A DNA stretch of 64,000 nt from Lepus europaeus (Eukaryota > Chordata > Mammalia > Lagomorpha > Leporidae): contig NC_084834.1 of assembly GCF_033115175.1 (NCBI RefSeq), positions 90,256,462 through 90,320,461 on the forward strand, read 5' to 3'. The notes below the pieces were generated by a model. It did no database searches. It saw only the letters and a list, made by a program, of their open reading frames with translations, and was not told where the DNA came from. Shown piece by piece: positions 22,323 to 33,592 of this stretch (positions are counted from its first letter, which is position 1; every line of letters starts with the position of its first letter). The position numbers and the translations under genes were made by a program.

Positions 22323-22929
22323 TACTTTTGGTGAGGTAGCCAGAAGAGATCAAGAGTGGTAATAAGTCTGAGCAACATCACCTACAGGCATAAGGAGTGC
22401 TCTGAGTCTACCTACGTCCATCCTTTCTCTTGCTTTGTTGACCTTGTTCAATGGCTGCCGCAGGCTCTATTCACCATACCCACATAGGCACAGGTCCAGC
22501 CATTAAATGCCTTTAGGGTGCTCACTGCAAGACACCTGTGGAAGGGTAAACTGAAAGTAGAATGAGGAAGGTCACATTAGGCACCCCACTAGCCTCAAGA
22601 CAATATCCACTCTCCATAGGCACTCTGAAACCACACAACTGCCCTGCAGCCAGTCCCATCAGCAATATCTCACAAGAGATCAAGGCCAACTCGCTTTCTT
22701 ATAAACTTACTACCTAGGCCCTCCTGGCCCTCCCTAACTTGCTTGTGACCTGTGCGGTGTGTTCACTATGCTGTCTCCTTCATTTCAAATGTTGGAAAGG
22801 GAGAGAATATTGCTTCTGTTCAGTAGGTAAGCCCAACATCTGGTCTCGGTCTGCCCTAAGATCTTTACTTACTAATTTTTACTGAAGGAAGCCATATACT
22901 TCATTTCCCCCTGTCTGCTTTGCCACTCT

Positions 22930-23690
22930 TTCAAAAAAATTTTAAAAAGCAGCACATAAATAAGACCAAATATCTGCTAATAACAATAGATAGAATTAAA
23001 AAGGAGAGAATGATCCAACATGGGAAGCAGGCCACACAGCAGACTCATAGAATGACAAATGCCGTAAACAACACTCTGGCCTCAGACTCAGCCCTTAAGA
23101 CATTCAGATCAGGCTTAAAAGCCATGAGAGGATTTCAGGCATGGAAAACCAAGACACTGTGGCAAAAAATGACCTAAATGAAAGATCTCTGTGAGTGATA
23201 TCCTAGTGGAAAGAAGGAGGTACCTTTCTCTGAAGGGAGGAGAGAACCTACACTTTGCTTATGGCCCTGTCTAAATGATGTCGGAGTTTGTGAACTGCCT
23301 TGGCAGCTCATGACTAGAGCCTCGGGTGATTACTGACACCATAAACAAGAGTGTCAATTGTTAAATGAACAACAGGAGTCACTGTGCATTTGCTCCCCAT
23401 GCAGAACCTCTGTCCTTAATGTGTTCTAGCATGAGAATTAATGGTAAAACTAGTCTTCAAATAGTATTTTATACTTTGTGTGTCTGTGTGAGTGCCAACT
23501 GCTGAAATCTTTACTTGGTATAAAGTTGATCTTCTGTATATAAAGATAATTAAAAATGAATCTTAATGAAGAATGAGATGGGAGAGGGAGTAGGAGGTGG
23601 GACGGAAGGGGGATGGGAGGGCTGGTATGGGGGCAAAACACTATATTCCAAAAAGCTATACCTGTGGGATTTATATTTATTCGGTACAGA
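22930..23690 (+). mobile_element. L1 3' UTR, 5' truncated
   Basis: Matches the L1 3' UTR at 32.2-33.2 kb in opposite orientation: CATGGGAAGCAGGCCACACA, ATTTCAGGCATGGAAAACC, a polypurine tract at 23570-23640, end near 23690. It interrupts the start of an ERV LTR. Confidence 0.8.
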
Positions 23691-23693
23691 AGC

Positions 23694-23856
23694 AGCTTGA
23701 GCTCTTGGTTCTTTGCTGAGATGCCTGCTTAGCCTGCCAGGTATGTCCTTGACACTAAACTTGCTAGCTTGCTAACTGCCAACCTCTGTCTCACAGCTGA
23801 GATTCTTTGCTTATGGGAGGACAAGGACCTCTGTTCCAGCTGTCTCCAGTAACATG
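23694..23856 (-). mobile_element. ERV LTR fragment (U3 start)
   Basis: On the minus strand begins TGTTACTGGAGACAGC and aligns with the first 160 bp of the LTR at 21599-22322 (shared CAAAGAATCTCAG and CAGGCATCTCAGCAAAG). Cut off by the adjoining L1. Confidence 0.65.
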
Positions 23857-24239
23857 AGGGTCATGAGAAGCCTGGGGTGATTTTTAAACAAAAGACTGAA
23901 GGAATATGATTTTAATTTCTATACACGCATGGCCATGTCCTAAAAAGCAAGACCTGGAATAGATAATCAGATTCATCACTGTAGCGTAATTGGGAAAGCA
24001 CAACAGGAGGCTTTTATGTTTGGGGCACCAAGGGGAAACCCAATAAAAATTGAGAACAGTCATTGTGGAACAAAAATTATTTTGAGCTGAAAGCATTTGA
24101 GAATAATTTTTTTTTCGGCATAGTACCTGCCTAAAAGCAGAAGCTCCCCCAAAGAACTCAAATGTCATAAACCCTGTCCCAGGGAGTTTTGCAAATGGAG
24201 AAAATTGATTCTTGGAGAGAATCCAGCACCATTCTTGGT

Positions 24240-24352
24240 TCAGTCCATATCCTGCTGCTCTATCAGAATACTGGAGGTTGGGTAATTTATAAAGAAAAAA
24301 AGCTTATTTCTTACAGTTCTGGAGGCTGGGAAATCCAAGGTCAGGATGCTTT
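24240..24352 (-). mobile_element. MaLR LTR, first part
   Basis: GGTTGGGTAATTTATAAAG and TTACAGTTCTGGAGGCTGGG are typical reverse-oriented MaLR LTR motifs. The element appears to resume at 24885. Confidence 0.6.
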
Positions 24353-24884
24353 GTTGAGGTTAATGGAAACAAATGGGCTCTGTAAGAAGGTTAATATAAG
24401 CTTTATTCAGGGCAGAATATGAGTGACCTAGACCAAGGAGACAAAAGCTCAATTAGTCTTGGGAAGAGTTCCAAAGGGGTCAAATTTGAGTTTGAATTTA
24501 TTCCAAAACAGAAATGTTCATCTATCATTATATAGTAAACACACATTGACTTGGCCCAAAAAGTAGGCTTTCGGTGTGTGGGGCAAATTTCTCACAGGTT
24601 GGAGAGTACAATCTTTTTAGAAAATGATTGACTACAAACTGGATGATTTAAAGAACAGTCTGGGAATAGATACAGAATGTATAAAGAACAAAGGATTGTG
24701 CAAGGTTGTCCCAGAGGGCTAAGGGGAAACAGACCTTCTGTGTACGTCACCCAAATTAACTTGATGGGTAGAATTAACAGCTTTGTTGAAACACTCCCCA
24801 GACCGGTCTCAGGAGGTATTTCTCTTAAATGCTCTGCAGGCTTTTAAGGACAGTTTGTTCTCACTAGTGAGTGAACCATAATAT
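24353..24884. other. Unclassified insertion-like segment inside a MaLR LTR
   Basis: About 530 bp separating the two LTR parts, with TAAGCTTTATTCAGGGCAG. It may itself be an LTR, but I cannot define its ends. Confidence 0.35.
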
Positions 24885-25062
24885 GGTGGAAGTCATTACA
24901 TGTTGAGAAAGTGGAAGCATGCTAACTCAGATCTCTCTCCCTCTTCCTATAAAACCACTAACACCACCATGGGGGCCCCTCATCTAACCCTAATCATCTC
25001 CCACAGGTCCAATTGACATAAATTTGGGAATTTGGGGGGACACATTCAAACCATAGCAACAC
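24885..25062 (-). mobile_element. MaLR LTR, second part
   Basis: Contains CTAACCCTAATCATCTCCC and GGGGGACACATTCAAACCAT, the other end of an MST/MLT1-like LTR. Confidence 0.6.
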
Positions 25063-25091
25063 TTAAACAGATATTGTCACAAAACCATATC

Positions 25092-25672
25092 TCGGGGTTG
25101 GCACTGGACATAGCGGGTAAAGCTGCTGCCTGCAGTGCCAGTGTTCCATATGGGTGCCAATTTGGGTTCTGGCTGCTCCACTTCTGATCTAGCTCCCTAC
25201 TAGTACACTTGAGGGGAGGGCAGTGGAGGATGGCCCAAGAAAATGAATGACCTATCTCTCTCTGTCTCTCCTCTTCTTTTTAACTCTGCTTTCGGATTCT
25301 TTCTTTCTCTCTTTTTAAAAATTTATCTATTTATTTGAAAATCAAAGTTATACAGAGAAGAGAGACAGAGAGAGAAAGATCTTCCAACCAGTGATTCACT
25401 CTGCAGATGGCTGCAACATCCGGGGCTGAGCCAGGCCAAAGCCATGAGCCAGGAGCTTCTTCCAGGTCTCCCACGTGGGTAGCAGGCACCCAAGCACCTG
25501 GGCCATCCTCTGCAGCTTTTCCCAGGCCAACAGAAGGGAGTTGGATTGGAAGTGGAACAGGTGGGACATGAACCCAATGGGATGCCAGTATCACAGGTAT
25601 GGTTTTACCTGCCATGCCACAATGCTGGCGCCAACTCTGCGTTTCAAATAAATGAAATAATTTTTTTTAAAG
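25092..25672 (+). mobile_element. CSINE2 interrupted by an opposite-strand CSINE2
   Basis: Plus-strand parts at 25092-25313 and 25634-25672 (AACTCTGCGTTTCAAATAAA). The head and body lack part of the usual middle. Confidence 0.75.
25314..25633 (-). mobile_element. CSINE2 nested in another SINE
   Basis: TTTATTTGAAAATCAAAGTT at left, TGCCACAATGCTGGCGCC head complement at right. AACTCTGC flanks both sides (about 25282 and 25634). Confidence 0.8.
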
Positions 25673-25689
25673 AAGGAGAAGAAAAGTAG

Positions 25690-25770
25690 CCAGAACTTAA
25701 GCTAGCACTCAGATGGGATGCCCGTGTTGCAGGCAGCAGCTTAACCCACTGAACCACAATGCTGCCCTTC
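25690..25770 (-). mobile_element. CSINE2 head fragment
   Basis: Only the 5' end remains: CACTCAGATGGGATGCCCG to ACCACAATGCTGCCC. Confidence 0.7.
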
Positions 25771-26000
25771 CTTCCTTTATGAGAATGGTATAAAAGTCCC
25801 ACATTCTGTATCCTTGAGTCATATTTTTCTGTGAAATCCTACACACAGCCATATGTGAATACAAATCTGTCTTTTCTCTAGATAATCTGTCTTTAGGCCT
25901 TTCAATTCACAGGCCCCCAAATACAAGACTTAAGAGGGTAGAAAAAGGTGTTTACTTCCCTGCAGCTAAAAAAAAATGGTTCAGTAAGAGCAGTGCAGAG

Positions 26001-26325
26001 GGGCCAGTGTTGTGACACCTTGGGTTAAGCTACTACCTGTGACCCCAGCATCCAGTATGGGTGCTGGTTCAAGTCAAGCTGCTCCACTTCCAATCCAACT
26101 CCCTGCTAATATGACTGGGAAAGCAGCAGCAGATGATTCAAGTGCTTGGGCTCCTGCCAGCCACATGGGAGACCCAGATGGAGTTCCAGGCTCCTGGCTT
26201 CTTCCAGGCCCAACCCTGACTGCTATAGCCATTTGAAAAGTGAACAGCAGGTGTCTCTCCTTCCTGTCTCTCCCTCCTCTGTAACTTTGTCTTTCAGATA
26301 AAGGAATCAATCTTTGAAAAAACAA
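26001..26325 (+). mobile_element. Old CSINE2
   Basis: GGGGCCAGTGTTGTGACACC head and TTTCAGATAAAGG tail, diverged. Confidence 0.8.
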
Positions 26326-26405
26326 ACCAACAAACAGTACAGGGATCACTGGCACCTTGGCTCTGAAGGAGGACTAGCTTTCCTACAGAGAATTACCTGC
26401 TATTT

Positions 26406-26775
26406 AAAAATCAGCTCTCCAGGCCAGTGCCGCGGCTCACTAGGCTAATCCTCCGCCTTGCGGCACCGGCACACCCAGTTCTAGTCCCGGTCGGGGCGCC
26501 GGATTCTGTCCCGGTTGCCCCTCTTCCAGGCCAGCTCTCTGCTGTGGCCAGGGAGTGCAGTGGAGGATGGCCCAAGTGCTTGGGCCCTGCACCCCATGGG
26601 AGACCAGGAGAAGCACCTGGCTCCTGCCATCGGATCAGCACGGTGTGCCGGCCTCAGCGTGCCTACCGCGGCGGCCATTGGAGGGTGAACCAACGGCAAA
26701 AGGAAGACTTTTCTCTCTGTCTCTCTCTCACTGTCCACTCTGCCTGTCAAAAAAAAAAAAAAAAATCAGCTCTCC
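26406..26775 (+). mobile_element. Young CSINE with 15-bp target-site duplication
   Basis: SINE 26421-26760 between perfect AAAAATCAGCTCTCC copies. Confidence 0.92.
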
Positions 26776-27004
26776 AGGGCCAATGTTGTGGCATAGAGGG
26801 TAAAGCCATATGGGTGCTGGTTCGTGTGCTGGCAGCTCCACTTCTAATCCAGCTCCTTGCTAATGGGCTAGGAAAAGCAGTGGGAGATGGCCCAAGTGCT
26901 TGGGCCCCTGCCACTCCTGTGAGAGACCCGGAAGAAGCTCCTTGCTCCTGGATTTAGCCCGGCTGTTGCAACCACCAGGGGAGTGAACCACCAGATAAAA
27001 GATT

Positions 27005-27036
<32 letters not shown>

Positions 27037-27083
27037 CCTCCCCAACTCTAATTTTCAAATAAATAAATCAAAATCAGCCTAAA
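26776..27083 (+). mobile_element. CSINE2, same target site as its neighbour
   Basis: AGGGCCAATGTTGTGGCATA head, partly deleted, with a (CT)n run. The right flank AAAAATCAGCTCCTCC (27084-27099) matches the young SINE's duplication. Confidence 0.85.
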
Positions 27084-27099
27084 AAAAATCAGCTCCTCC

Positions 27100-28598
27100 A
27101 GGTGCAGGAGGCTGGAGGGGTGGAGAGGATGCGCCCAGTGGGGAGGTTGTCCTGTGGGCAGAGCTCATCCACAGGAAGAAAAGATGGAATCCGATTCAGA
27201 GAGTTTGACCCATCTGCTGCTTGGACAATGAGGACATTCCTTCTATTTTGCCAGCGGACCCAAGGTCATCAGCTGAGAGTATGGCTGGGAAAGGGAGTGG
27301 TAGGCAGATTGAGGACATAGGGCAAAGTGCGATAGAAGCCTCTTTCAAAGAGTCAGAGAGGAAATTTCCTCCCGTTTAGTATTTCGTACCCATTTGAACT
27401 TTGTGTATGTAAATTTGGTTCATGTGGTTGAGGTTGTTTGATTCAGGAGTGTTCTGCTTCTTGGTGCAAACACAAAGTAAAAGACAGTGGAGATCAACTA
27501 GGGATGGATCTTTGCCAGGTGAGCATCAGGGCAATGACTGTAATGAAGAGCCATGGCATCTAAACTGGGTAAGGAGAGGAAGTGCAGAGGCATTTGTGTA
27601 GAGACAAGACACCAAGAACTTTAACAGGAAGTAGTCTTATTATCTTTATGCTGGCATAAGACCCAGGTGGATTTTATTCAAAAGCCCAAGCCCTGAACAA
27701 AGAGGGGTATTACCTTATATATCGCTTTAGCTTCTTTGTCTCCCTTATATGGCTACATGCATATGTTTGATTGGATATTCTAATGTTACATGGCACCATA
27801 GGAATTCATACAATATTGCACATGCGTACATAGTTACTGGTGTTTTTTTTTTTTCCACACACATACCGAGCTGTAAACTGTCTAGCAAGGGTTAACACCA
27901 TCCCTTGGTTAACAAGCAGAAATCCAAACAGATAGTAACTTCACAGGCAAGCAGATAACAACTACATTTCCTTCCCAGCACAGGTTCCTCCCTTTTTTCT
28001 TCTTCTGACCTTGGGAAGGCCTCTATCATAACTTTAATCATATTAGAAACAAGTTCAATTAAAAGACAAAGCCCTCTACCACAGAAGTAGTTAATTGGAG
28101 AACACCAGTCAAGCAAATGCTCTAGGCTCACTCAAGTGGGTGAACTAGAAGCCAAGGGTGGTAGTGAGAGAGGGGGTGGCTCCAAGCTGAGATTAGGATG
28201 CAATGTACCAGCAGGAGAAATCATATGATACAACCACAGAAATAGGTGATAAAGAGAACTGAGAAAACTGATAGAACTGGGTCTATCATTTCTTAACCAA
28301 TCTAATCTCTCTCTCTGCAAAATGGTGTTCAACAAGTAACTTTTTTACCATTGCACAATAGTCAATTGAACAATTGTCAGAGGACTTAGCTTCGACATTT
28401 ATGAAAAAGCAGTGGACTCCCAAAAGTTATTACTGGCAGATACATAGTTAATACACAATACATAGAACAATAATTCACAAGGAGAGATCATAAAACCAAG
28501 GGTTCTGGCAGCCTCATATAGTTCTAGGGAAATCAAGGATTAAAACCCCTTAATGGCTTGAAAACCTGAAAATAAAGTTAGCAAAAAAGAATAGGTGG
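27100..28598. other. Intergenic sequence, no gene recognised
   Basis: No C SINE, no convincing exon. The stretch 27600-28310 looks repeat-like but I could not assign it. Confidence 0.45.
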
Positions 28599-28920
28599 AA
28601 GGCTGGTGTTGTGGCCTAGTAGGTTAAGCATCTGCCTGCAGCGCCAGTATCCCATATGAGCGCCAGTTTGAGTCATGGCTGTTCCACTTCCAACCCAACT
28701 TCCTGCTGATGGCCTGGGAAAGCAGAAGAGGCACCAAGTGCTTGGAACTCTGCACCTGCATGGGAGACTCAAAAAAAGTTCCTGGCTCCTGGCTTCGGAT
28801 CTGCCCAGCTCTAGCCATTGCAGCCATTTGTGGAGTGAAGCAGCCAATGAAAGACCTGTCTTTCCATCTCACCCTCTCTCTGTAACTCTGCCTCTCAGGT
28901 AAATAAAGAAATCTAAAAAA
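28599..28920 (+). mobile_element. CSINE2
   Basis: GGCTGGTGTTGTGGCCTAGT head. The tail CAGGTAAATAAAGAAATC is the insertion site of the next SINE. Confidence 0.87.
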
Positions 28921-29299
28921 GGCCGGCGCCGTGGCTCAACAGGCTAATCCTCCGCCTTGCGGCGCCGGCACACCGGGTTCTAGTCCCGGTCGGGGCACCG
29001 ATGCTGTCCCGGTTGCCCCTCTTCCAGGCCAGCTCTCTGCTGTGGCCAGGGAGTGCAGTGGAGGATAGCCCAAGTGTTTGGGCTCTGCACCCCATGGGAG
29101 ACCAGGAGAAGCACCTGGCTCCTGCCATCGGAACAGCGCGGTGCGCCGGCCGCAGCGCGCTACCGCGGCGGCCATTGGAGGGTGAACCAACGGCAAAGGG
29201 AAGACCTTTCTCTCTGTCTCTCTCTCTCACTGTCCACTCTGCCTGTCAAAAAAATAAAAAATAAAAAAATAAAAAAAAAAAAAAAAGAAATCTAAAAAA
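28921..29299 (+). mobile_element. Young CSINE inserted in the tail of a CSINE2
   Basis: 16-bp duplication AAAGAAATCTAAAAAA at 28905-28920 and 29284-29299. Carries the AGCGCGCTACCGCGG variant. Confidence 0.92.
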
Positions 29300-29559
29300 A
29301 ACGAGGGCGGGGGGCGGGGAATAGGTTTCACCTCATGATGAAATATACTCAGTAGTAGGAAAGGGGAACAGAGTTAAGCAAATTAACTTTAATCTGGCTT
29401 AGTGGTGTATGGAATTTTAGCTTCAGTGATTCCATTTGGTTTGATCCATTGGACTTAGTGAGGAGCTCAGTCCAAACCAGTAACCTCCCAAGATTCTATT
29501 TAACAATAGTAATACCTTCCTACTTCAAAAGATTGCTTTGAGAATTAAATAATATACAT

Positions 29560-29665
29560 AAATTAATTATCCTGTCTCAAGAGTTGAAAGAGCTGAGTCA
29601 CAGTGTGGTCAAGGAATTTGCCCAAAGCCACATAGTAATAAAGAGCTAGTATGGGAACAAAGAAC
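29560..29665 (+). repeat. MIR-like remnant
   Basis: GTGGTCAAGGAATTTGCCCA and AAGCCACATAGTAATAAAGA resemble the MIR core. Confidence 0.5.
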
Positions 29666-29908
29666 AGAAACAGAGATATCTTGGGCAAAGGGCAAGCTTT
29701 GGGGAAAAGATAAAGAGAGCGATTAGATATACTGAGTTAGTGGTTGTAAGAAAACTTAGGGTGTAAATGTGCAATGGGAAGTTGGATAAAAGTTATCAAG
29801 TTTAGGTGAAAGGGCAAAACCAGGGCAATGCACCTGTGATTCGTTCATAGAGAGGTGGAAATTGAAGCTATGGGCTTAGGTAAAGTATCTGAAGAAGAGA
29901 TATTGACA

Positions 29909-30325
29909 TATGAGAGTACTTCCAAAAGCTCTTAGAAAATGAAATTAAAAGATAAGTTGATTGGGGCCATTGCTGTGGCATAGTGAGTTAAGCCTCCGCC
30001 TGTGGTGCCGGCATCCGATATGGGTGCTGGATTGTGTCCTGGCTGCTCCTCTTCCGATCCAGCTCTCTGCTATGGCCTGAGAAAGCAGTAGATGGTCCAA
30101 GTACTTGGGTCCCAGCACCCACATGGGAGACTGAAAGAAGCTCCTGGCTCCTTGCTTCAGATCAGCCCAATTCCGACCATTGCCGCCATTTGGGGAGTGA
30201 ACCAGTGCATTTGGGGAGTAAACTAGTGGATGGAAGACCTCTCTTTCTACCTCTTCCTCTCTGTAACTCTGCCTTCAAAATAAATAAATAAACTTTAAAA
30301 AAGAGAGATAAGTGTATTTTAGTGC
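29909..30325 (+). mobile_element. Mariner-like MITE fragment with inserted CSINE2
   Basis: MITE start TATGAGAGTACTTCCAAAAG at 29909 with GAAATTAAAAGATAAGTTG. CSINE2 occupies 29961-30305 (GGGGCCATTGCTGTGGCATA head), then AGATAAGTGTATTTTAGTG continues. Confidence 0.7.
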
Positions 30326-30396
30326 TGGGGGACAACTGAATGAATCCCCATGCAAAAGAATCCATTTGGATCCTACCCCCACTGTATATAAAAAAA

Positions 30397-30490
30397 GGGC
30401 TGGCGTCTGCACAATGGATTAAGCCACTGCTTGTGATGCAAGCATCTCGTAAGTGCAGTTGGAGTCTCAGCTCTGAAGCTGGTAATATCT
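30397..30490 (+). mobile_element. SINE head fragment
   Basis: GGGCTGGCGTCTGCACAATG, GATTAAGCCACTGCTTGTGA; the rest is missing. Confidence 0.6.
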
Positions 30491-30510
30491 GGTAACAAAA
30501 GAAATTGAGG

Positions 30511-30815
30511 GGTGAGAATTTTGTGTGGCAGTTAAGATGTTGCAAGGGACATGTCTACCACAGAGTACGTGGGTTTGAGTCCCGGCTTTCCTTGTAATTC
30601 CAGCATCTTTCTACTGTTCACACTGGGAGGCAGCAGGTAATGGCTCAGGTGGTTGGATCCCTGCCACCCAGATTGGAGTCTAGGATTGAGTTCCTGGTGC
30701 CTGGCTTCAGTCTGGCTGTGACCTGGCTGTTCTGAGCATTTAGGGACTGAATAAACAGAAGAGAGATTGATCTCCATTTGTCTGTCTCTCTGACTTAATA
30801 AAACAAAACAAAACA
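30511..30815 (+). mobile_element. Old tRNA-type SINE
   Basis: Same diverged subfamily as at 16489: GTACGTGGGTTTGAGTCCCG, AGGCAGCAGGTAATGGCTCA. Confidence 0.65.
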
Positions 30816-30829
30816 CACTATGACACAGA

Positions 30830-31552
30830 TAAAACTTATGCTATCTGAAAGAAGCCAGTCACAAAAGACCACATATTGTATGATAGCTTTTATATGAAAT
30901 GTCCACAGCAGGCAAATCTATGGAGACAAGAAGTGACCTAGTGGATGCCTTAGGCTAAGGGAGAGAATGGGGAATGACTGTGAATGTATAAGAAATTCCT
31001 TTTTAAGATGACGAAAACATTCTGAAATTGATTTGTGGTGAAGGTCAAACAGCTCGGAGATATTTCCTTTTTTCACCTTTTTTAAAAGATTTATTTATTT
31101 GTTTGAAAGTCAGAGTTATAGAGAGAGAGAAGGGAGAGACAGAGAGAAGAAATCTTCCATCCTCTGGTTCTCTCCCCAACAGGCTGCAAAGGCCAGGGCT
31201 GGACTAGATCAAAGCCAGGAGATTTTTCCAGGTCTACCACGTGGGTGCAGGGACCCAGGGACTGGGGCCAATTTCCACTGCTTTCCCAAGCCATAGCAGA
31301 TTGTTGGATGGGAAGTGGAGCAGTCGACACTCAACCAGGGCCCACATGGATGCTGGTGCCACCAACTGAAGCTTCACCTGCCACACACAGCACCAGCCCC
31401 TTCACTTTTTGATTACTATAAAGAGAACATATTCAATGTAGCTTGAGGATACAGTATATTTTGAGAATAGTCTAAGAATCATTGAATTGTGCTCCTTACT
31501 CAAGCAATTTTATGAAGTATGAACTTTATCACAGTAAAGCTGTTGAAATAGG
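30830..31552 (+). mobile_element. Old L1M 3' end, split by a SINE
   Basis: 30830-31070 has TATATGAAATGTCCACAGCA and GGCAAATCTATGGAGAC; 31402-31552 ends ATGAACTTTATCACAGTAAA. Confidence 0.7.
31080..31400 (-). mobile_element. CSINE2
   Basis: AAAGATTTATTTATTTGTTT at left, CACACAGCACCAGCCCC at right. Inserted in L1M. Confidence 0.85.
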
Positions 31553-31711
31553 AAGTCATGGATCTAAATCCCAGCCATCCTGTTTGCTGTCTGCATCCCC
31601 TGGGCCAGGCTACTTCACATCCCTGTGCTGCCCCTCCTTTGAAAATTGAGGGTCTTATTTCCTTCCCATCAGAGATATCTTTCTTCTGTCATTTTGTAAT
31701 ATTTATACATA

Positions 31712-31829
31712 TGGAGGGGCTTCAAAAAGTTCAAGAAAATGCACATTATAAAAAAAATGCCTGGATTTCAATATTACTTTCACACCAAAATAAACTTAAA
31801 CTTTTAAGTCCATTTTTTTCACAGACTTT
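31712..31829 (+). mobile_element. Mariner-like MITE, left part
   Basis: GGAGGGGCTTCAAAAAGTTC, ACCAAAATAAACTTAAAC and TTTTTTTCACAGACTTT. The missing end TAGACTTTTTGAAGACTC lies at 39541, beyond a SINE and an L1. Confidence 0.75.
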
Positions 31830-32180
31830 AAAAAAATAAATAAATAAATAAATAAATAAAAAAACAGGCAGAGTGGATAGTGAGAGACAGAGAGAAAGGT
31901 CTTCGTTTTTGCCGCTGGTTCACCCTCCAATGGCCGCTGCGGCCGGCGCATCTCGCTGATCCGAAGCCAGGAGCCAGGTGCTTCTCCTGGTCTCCCATGC
32001 GGGTGCAGGGCACAAGGACTTGGGCCATCCTCCACTGCACTCCTGGGCCATAAGAGAGCTGGCCTGGAAGAGGGGCAACTGGGAGAATCCGGTGCCCCAA
32101 CCAGGACTAGAACCCGGTGTGCTGGCGCCGCAAGGCTGAGGATTAGCCTGTTAAGCCACGGCGCCAGCCCTACAGACTTT
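31821..32180 (-). mobile_element. CSINE with 9-bp duplication
   Basis: SINE 31830-32171 between ACAGACTTT copies (31821-31829, 32172-32180). Unusual (AAAT)n on the plus strand where the tail complement should be T-rich. Confidence 0.85.
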
Positions 32181-33223
32181 TTTTTAAACTTTTATTTAAT
32201 GAATATAAATTTCCAAAGTACAGCTTATGGATTACAATGGCTTCCCCCCCCCATTACTTCCCTCCCACCCACAACCCTCCCCTATCCCACTCCCTCTCCC
32301 CTTCCATTCACATCAAGATTCATTTTCAATTCTCTTTATATACAGAATATCAATTTAGCACATATTAAGTAAAGCTTTCAACAGTTTGCACCCACACAGA
32401 AACACAAAGTGTAAAATACTGTTTGAGTACTAGTGAAAGCATTAATTCACAATGTACAGCACATTTAGGACAGAGATCCTACATGAGGAGTAAGTGCACA
32501 GTGACTCCTGTTGTTGACTTAACAAATTGACACTCTTGTTTATGGTGTCAGAAATCTCCCTAGGCTCTAGTCATGAGTTTCCAAGGCTATGGAGGCCTCT
32601 TGAGTTCGCCAACTCTGATCTTATTTAGACAAGGTCATAGTCAAAGTGGAAGTTCTGTCCTCCCTTCAGAGAAAGGTAGCTCCTTCTTTGATGGCCCATT
32701 CTTGCTACTGGGATCTCACTCACAGAGATCTTTCATTTAGGTCTTCTTCTTTTTTTTTTTTTTTTTCCCCAGAGTGTCTTGGCTTTCCATGCCTAAAATA
32801 CTCTCATGGGCTCTTCAGCCATATCTGAATGCCTTAAGGGCTAATTCTGAGGCCAGAGTACTGTTTAGGACATCCGCCACTCTATGAGTCTGCTGTGCAT
32901 CCGGCTTCCCATGTTGGATTGTTCTCTCCCCTTTTTATTTTATCAGTTAGTATTAGCAGACACTAGTCTTGTTTACGTGATCCCTTTGACTCCCAGTCCT
33001 ATCATTATGATAAATTGTGAACAGAAATTGATCACTTGGACTAGTGAGATGGCATTGGTACATGCCACCTTGATGGGATTGAATTGGAATCCCCTGGCAC
33101 ATCTCTAACTCTACTATTAGGGGCAAGTCCGATTGAGCATGTCCCAAATTGTACATCTCCTCCCTCTCTTTTTCCCACTCTTATGTTTAACAGGAATCAC
33201 TTTTCAGTTAAATTTCAACACTT

Positions 33224-33592
33224 AAGAATAATTGTGGCCAGCGCCGTGGCTCACTAGGCTAATCCTCCACCTGCGGCGCCGGCATCCCGGGTCTAGTCCC
33301 TGTCAGGGCGCTGGATTCTGTCCCGGTTGCTCGTCCTCCAGTCGAGCTCTCTGCTGAGGCCCAGGAAGGCAGTGGAGGATGGCCCAAATCCTTGGGCCCT
33401 GCACCCGCATGGGAGACCAGGAGAAGCACCTGGCTCCTGGCTTCGGATCAGCGCGGTGCACTGGCCGCAGCGTGCCAGCCGCAGCGGCCATTGGAGGGTG
33501 AACCCACAGTAAAGGAAGCCATTTCTCTCTGTCTCTCGCTCTCATTGTCCACTATGCCTGTCAAAGAAAGAAAGAAAGAAAGAAAAATTGTG
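33224..33592 (+). mobile_element. CSINE inserted in L1 3' UTR
   Basis: SINE 33237-33579, flanked by AAGAATAATTGTG and AAGAAAAATTGTG. Confidence 0.88.

Noticed and set aside
26427..26957. 176-codon plus frame
   Set aside because: Runs through a CSINE and into an adjoining CSINE2.
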